Source of the DNA: Cymbidium sinense
Taxonomy: Eukaryota > Streptophyta > Magnoliopsida > Asparagales > Orchidaceae
Length of the DNA stretch: 64,000 nucleotides
Direction: 5' to 3'
Assembly: GCA_021442155.1 (NCBI GenBank)
Contig: CM038217.1
Location: forward strand, 149,551,834-149,615,833
Of this stretch, positions 60,300 to 64,000 are shown one piece after another. The position numbers and the translations under genes are program-made. Position 1 is the stretch's first letter. The number at the start of each line of letters is the position of its first letter. The notes beneath the pieces were generated by a model. The model was not told where the DNA came from. It saw only the letters and a program-made list of their open reading frames with translations, and did no database searches.

Positions 60300-61220
60300 T
60301 TTTAGGTTGACCCAAGATGGGTTTGGGTCAGGTTTGGTCAGCCTCCAATGGGTCATGGGTTGGTTTCATGAGTTTTGGCTTCATTTGGTCAAATGGGTTC
60401 AATTTGGGTCATGTTGGGTTAGGTTGATAAATTGGTCAAATTGGGTCAAACCAAGGCTTGGGTTAGGTTCAAATGATGATTTGAAGTATTTTGATTCAAG
60501 TGGTTTCAATTAATTTGGCCTAGGTTTGATTTTGGCTCATTTGAATTCATATAGGTCAAATGGGCTAAGTTGACTAATTTGACCAAATTGACCAAATTGG
60601 TTGGGTTGGGTGTTGGTTCAAGTTCAATTGGTTAATTGAAAATGATTGTAGGCTTCGGTTTGAATCAATTTAGATTTAATTTGGATTTTGGCTAATTTAA
60701 CCTTTAGGTCAGTTTGGGCTAGGTTGGGTCAAGTTGACCAAATGGTCAACTAGGGCTCAATTATGGCTTTGGTAAAGTTCAATAATCAATTTGGAATGAA
60801 CTTGGGCCATTGGTTGCAATCAATTTGGGTTGGATCATGATTGACCCATTTTGGCATTTTAGGTCAATTTGGGTCAACTTGGGTCAAATGGCCAACTGGG
60901 TTTGGTTTGGCAATTGAGAGTCAAGTCATGTTCAATCATTGATTATGGTTGGTGTCAATCAATGGTTTCAATCAATTTGGTGTAGGATGAGTTTTGGCTA
61001 GTTTGGGTTTCATTTGAGTTAAGGATTGACTTGGTCAAATGACCAAGTTGACTCAAATTTGACCCAATTCAAAGCAATTGATCACTCTAGAATGATTGTT
61101 GATCATGATATGAGGCTTGGATGGGCTTGGTTCAATCCAATTTGGGTTGGATTAGAACTTGGCCCAAAAAGGTCTTTTAGACCACTTTGGGTCAAGTGGA
61201 CCTAAATGGGTCAATTAGTT
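60300..61220 (-). repeat. TTGACC/GGTCAA-rich region of element C's LTR
   Basis: Dense GGTCAA on the plus strand at 60,385-60,450, 60,555-60,600 and 60,860-60,890. Same LTR position as the other arrays. The frames at 60,111-60,356 (minus) and 60,307-60,513 (plus) only translate the repeat. Confidence 0.72.
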
Positions 61221-62448
61221 TGGTTTTAGTTTGATTAAGGTTTAGTTGGATTTATATACGAGTTTAGGATTGAAATATAAATCCAACTGCAATCAATTTG
61301 GGCTATGTTAGGTTTTGATTCATTTAGAATTTTCAAGTCAAAAAGGCTAACTTGGGTTGATTTGAATTTGGCTAGATAATTGAAGGTTTCATTTATATTT
61401 GGGTAGATAATTGAAGGAATGATTGATTCAAGAGAAAATCCATTGATTTTGACTTGATTTGGATAGGATTTGACCAAGTTCAAGGATTTGGCTTAAAAGG
61501 CTTGAATTGAGTTTGACTTGATTTTGGACTTTGTTTAGGTCATGTGAATTTATATTTCATTTATATATAATTGAAAATATAAAATTTATGAGAAAATCAC
61601 TTGAGTTTGGAATGATTTGGAAGCAAATTTGACTATGCTCTTGGAGGTTGGTCAAAAGGGCTTAAGTAGGAATTTGAATTTTATTTTGGCTATTTGAATT
61701 TGGATTTCATTTATATTTGTGAATATGAATGAAGGAATATAATTTATAATCAAGTTTGGATTGATTTGTTTGAGATTTGGCTAAGCTAATGGAGGTATGT
61801 CCATAGGGCTTAAAGAGGGTTTTGATTGGATTTGGATTTAGTTTGATTTAGTTTTGGCTATTTGAATTTGAATTTCATTTATATTTGTGAATATAAATGA
61901 AGGAATAATTAATTTATAAAGAAATCAATTGAGTTTGGGATAAATTGGGTGGAGATTTGGCTTATGAGAATGGGTCATATATGGCTTAGGATGGGATTTT
62001 GGAATTTGGATTTGATTTTGGTTTTAATCACTTGGTTAGAATTTGGATTTGGATTTGATAAATTATTAAGGGATTGAGTTGATCTTAAAAAAAATCAATT
62101 TAACTTGGATTGATTCAAATTTGGCTAAGGCTAAGTCCATGGGATAAAATCATAGGGCTTAAGAATGATTTTGATTTTGGATTTAATTATGGGTTTCAAT
62201 CATTTGGTTTAGAATTTGGATTTGGTATTTGAATTTCAAGTTTGGTTTTGAGAAGGAAAGCATGAGTTGGGTTTAGGCCATAGGATGGGCAAGTCTCCCT
62301 AAATCCAAGCACAACCTATCCCTATGGCTAACCCTTCTAATTCTAAGCTTAGGTTAAGTGTTCACCTAATTAATAAGGAGCTCTTAGTGTCTATAAGAAT
62401 CCTAGATCTATGATGGGGAGGTTGAAGACTCACTCTAAAAGTGAGGTC

Positions 62449-64000
62449 AACAAAAGGACCCCCAATAGGTGTGGTATAACTGACAAGGCACACCACACGT
62501 ATTGGCAATGACCGAGATGATCAACAATGTCCGAATGATTGAAAGTGCTAATGGAAATGATCTTAGTGCAATGCAACTCTACTTATGCCAAGGGCATAAG
62601 AGAGGAAGGAAGGATCCACTAAGGGATCAAGTATATGAACCTTCTACTAGGAAAGGGTTTGAGTTATCCAGGGATAAGGGTTTGAATTTGATCATATGAT
62701 TTATGGAAAGAAGATCCGCTGGGGATGGGTGTATGAACCTTCCACTAGGGAAGCAAGTTCAGGTTATATGAGTTTGATTTGCTTGATGCATCCACTGGGG
62801 ATAGGATTTAGATTGGTTTGCTGAATTTAGGTTTTGATCTAGGCTTCACAAGGGGGACTAAATCGATTCGTGCCTTGTTGGGGAGGAAATTAGTTTGATT
62901 TAATTGGTGGGCATCCATTGAGGGATGAGAATTTGATTTGTTTGTTTATTTATGATTTGGGGCTCCACTAGGGAGAGGATATGATTTGGTGTTGAGGGCA
63001 CATCTCCTAGAGATATGAGCCCACATCCATTGGGGATAGGGTGGACATAATGTATGGATTTCTCTGTGATTTGCTTGGGAAATCCATCTGAGGAATAAAG
63101 TTTGGATGGATTTAATTTAGATTCCCTGAGGATGGTGGATTTAATAAAATGGACCGCCCATATGCGATGGATCAACTAAGATGGGGCTATATCAGCTTTG
63201 GCCTATCTCAGATTTACAAATCCAAAGGGAAAGTTTACCAACCACAAGGTAGCACTAACCAATCTAGTGGGTGATTTTTGGTGTGCAATGGTAAAGTCAA
63301 GTAAAAGCTTGTAGACTTACATCCTCCAAACTAAGGAATCACTAGGGTGATCGGTTGGTAGCAACAAATCGAGCGACCTGGGAAGCTGAGTGAATCACTC
63401 ACATCAACTCAAAAATAGTCAAGATTAATTTTATTTTAATTAAATGGACCTTGTTGGTGTGTGATGGATCCACTAAGAATGGGTTATATCATCCCTATCT
63501 TAGATTTATAAATCCAAAGGAAAGTCTATCGTGAGTAGAGCTAACCAACCTAAGGGGTATCTTTTGGTGTGCAATGATCAAGTCAGGAAGAAAGCTTGTA
63601 GACTTACATCCTCCTAAACAAGGAACCATTGGGGTGATCAGTTAGTAGCACAACAAATCAAACCTAACCTAGGGCTGCCCGTCGGTGTGTAATGGTCATG
63701 CTGGAGAGAATGCGTAATAGACTTATATCTTCCAAAGTAAGGATAACTGCCGGGGTGACCCATTGGTGGCACAACAAGTCAAACCAGACCTAAGGGCGAC
63801 TACTGAGGGAGTGCTTCTTGGGACCTATCTTGACTCAAGACTAGTCGATTCCTATAAGGATTTTTGCTAGCACTATCCTAAAGATAGGGTGTCTGCTTGG
63901 GAAAAAGTATCGTTGGGGGGTGTCCTCCTAATCCACAAGAAAATATATATATTTATTTTTATATGCTTGCCTGGATCATATTGGTGTGTGAGGGACCACA
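62449..64000 (-). repeat. 3' tail of element C, tandem units of about 290 bp
   Basis: Directly outside the LTR start is the complement of a G-run plus TTTTGT (polypurine-tract position). The first 700 bp carries repeated 'CCACTAGGGA'/'CCATTGAGGGA' words about 50-80 bp apart (62,739-63,000). Large units follow, with 'AGATTTA.AAATCCAAAGG' at 63,210 and 63,502 (292 apart). The tail continues to the right edge. By analogy with B, pol on the minus strand should begin just beyond the window. Confidence 0.65.

Larger units (their letters stand above)
57617..62448 (-). mobile_element. 3' LTR of element C (truncated at its 3' end)
   Basis: Plus strand runs antisense through the LTR from the equivalent of about 13,200. 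It passes the AT-rich segment, GC-rich patch (59,090-59,350), palindrome (60,099-60,126), GGTCAA region (60,300-61,220), and ends GTGAGGTCA at 62,448, the LTR start. The last ~3 kb of the LTR (in sense) is missing at the scarred junction. Repeats with 'ATTTCATTTATATTTGTGAAT' (shown in part) recur near 61,555, 61,705 and 61,875. Confidence 0.7.

Overview
The window looks like intergenic DNA from a large plant nuclear genome. I found no host gene. Nearly all 64 kb belongs to one family of giant, decayed Ty3/gypsy retrotransposons. The family is assigned to the Tat/Ogre lineage from three things. The reverse transcriptase core retains YIDD/YVDD and a plant Tat-type 'DFRDLNKACPKD' block. An additional archaeal-type RNase H lies between the normal RNase H and the integrase. 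The primer-binding site resembles TGGCGACTCC...CTGGGGA. The plant species cannot be named from this sequence.

Layout. (1) 1-24,821: element A, plus strand, entering from the left edge. It has a hairpin-rich leader (1-946), a broken gag-pol (947-9,380), a tandem-repeat 3' tail (9,381-10,153 and 16,656-17,934) and a complete-looking 3' LTR of about 6.9 kb (17,935-24,821). The tail is split by an antisense LTR copy (10,154-16,655). (2) 24,825-25,600: an antisense LTR fragment, probably what is left of the LTR that A landed in. (3) 25,601-27,153: AT-rich DNA with no recognisable content. (4) 27,154-50,486: element B, minus strand, nearly complete in layout. It has a 3' LTR (27,154-31,969, internally deleted), tail, gag-pol (42,503 down to 34,655), leader, PBS (44,945-44,962) and 5' LTR (44,973-50,486, with a 100-N assembly gap). 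(5) 50,587-57,480: another sense LTR, forming a head-to-head inverted pair with B's 5' LTR around a 100-bp wedge. (6) 57,617-64,000: the 3' LTR and tail of a third element, C, on the minus strand, running off the right edge.

Reassembled on paper, a full element would be about 27 kb: two LTRs of roughly 6.9 kb and about 13 kb of internal sequence. Every coding domain in the window is broken by stops and frameshifts, so all copies here look dead.

The most unusual structure is the leader between PBS and gag. It is a tandem array (10 units visible in A, about 25 in B) spaced roughly 75-100 bp. Each unit can fold into a hairpin of 7-15 bp around a recurring 10-base loop (TACCCAAATT-like). Stem sequences differ between units while pairing is kept. 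The LTRs also carry dense TTGACC (WRKY W-box core) arrays, a perfect 26-28-bp palindrome beside a TATA-like motif in two copies, and a GC-rich patch. Together these suggest an enhancer/promoter layout, which is inference only.
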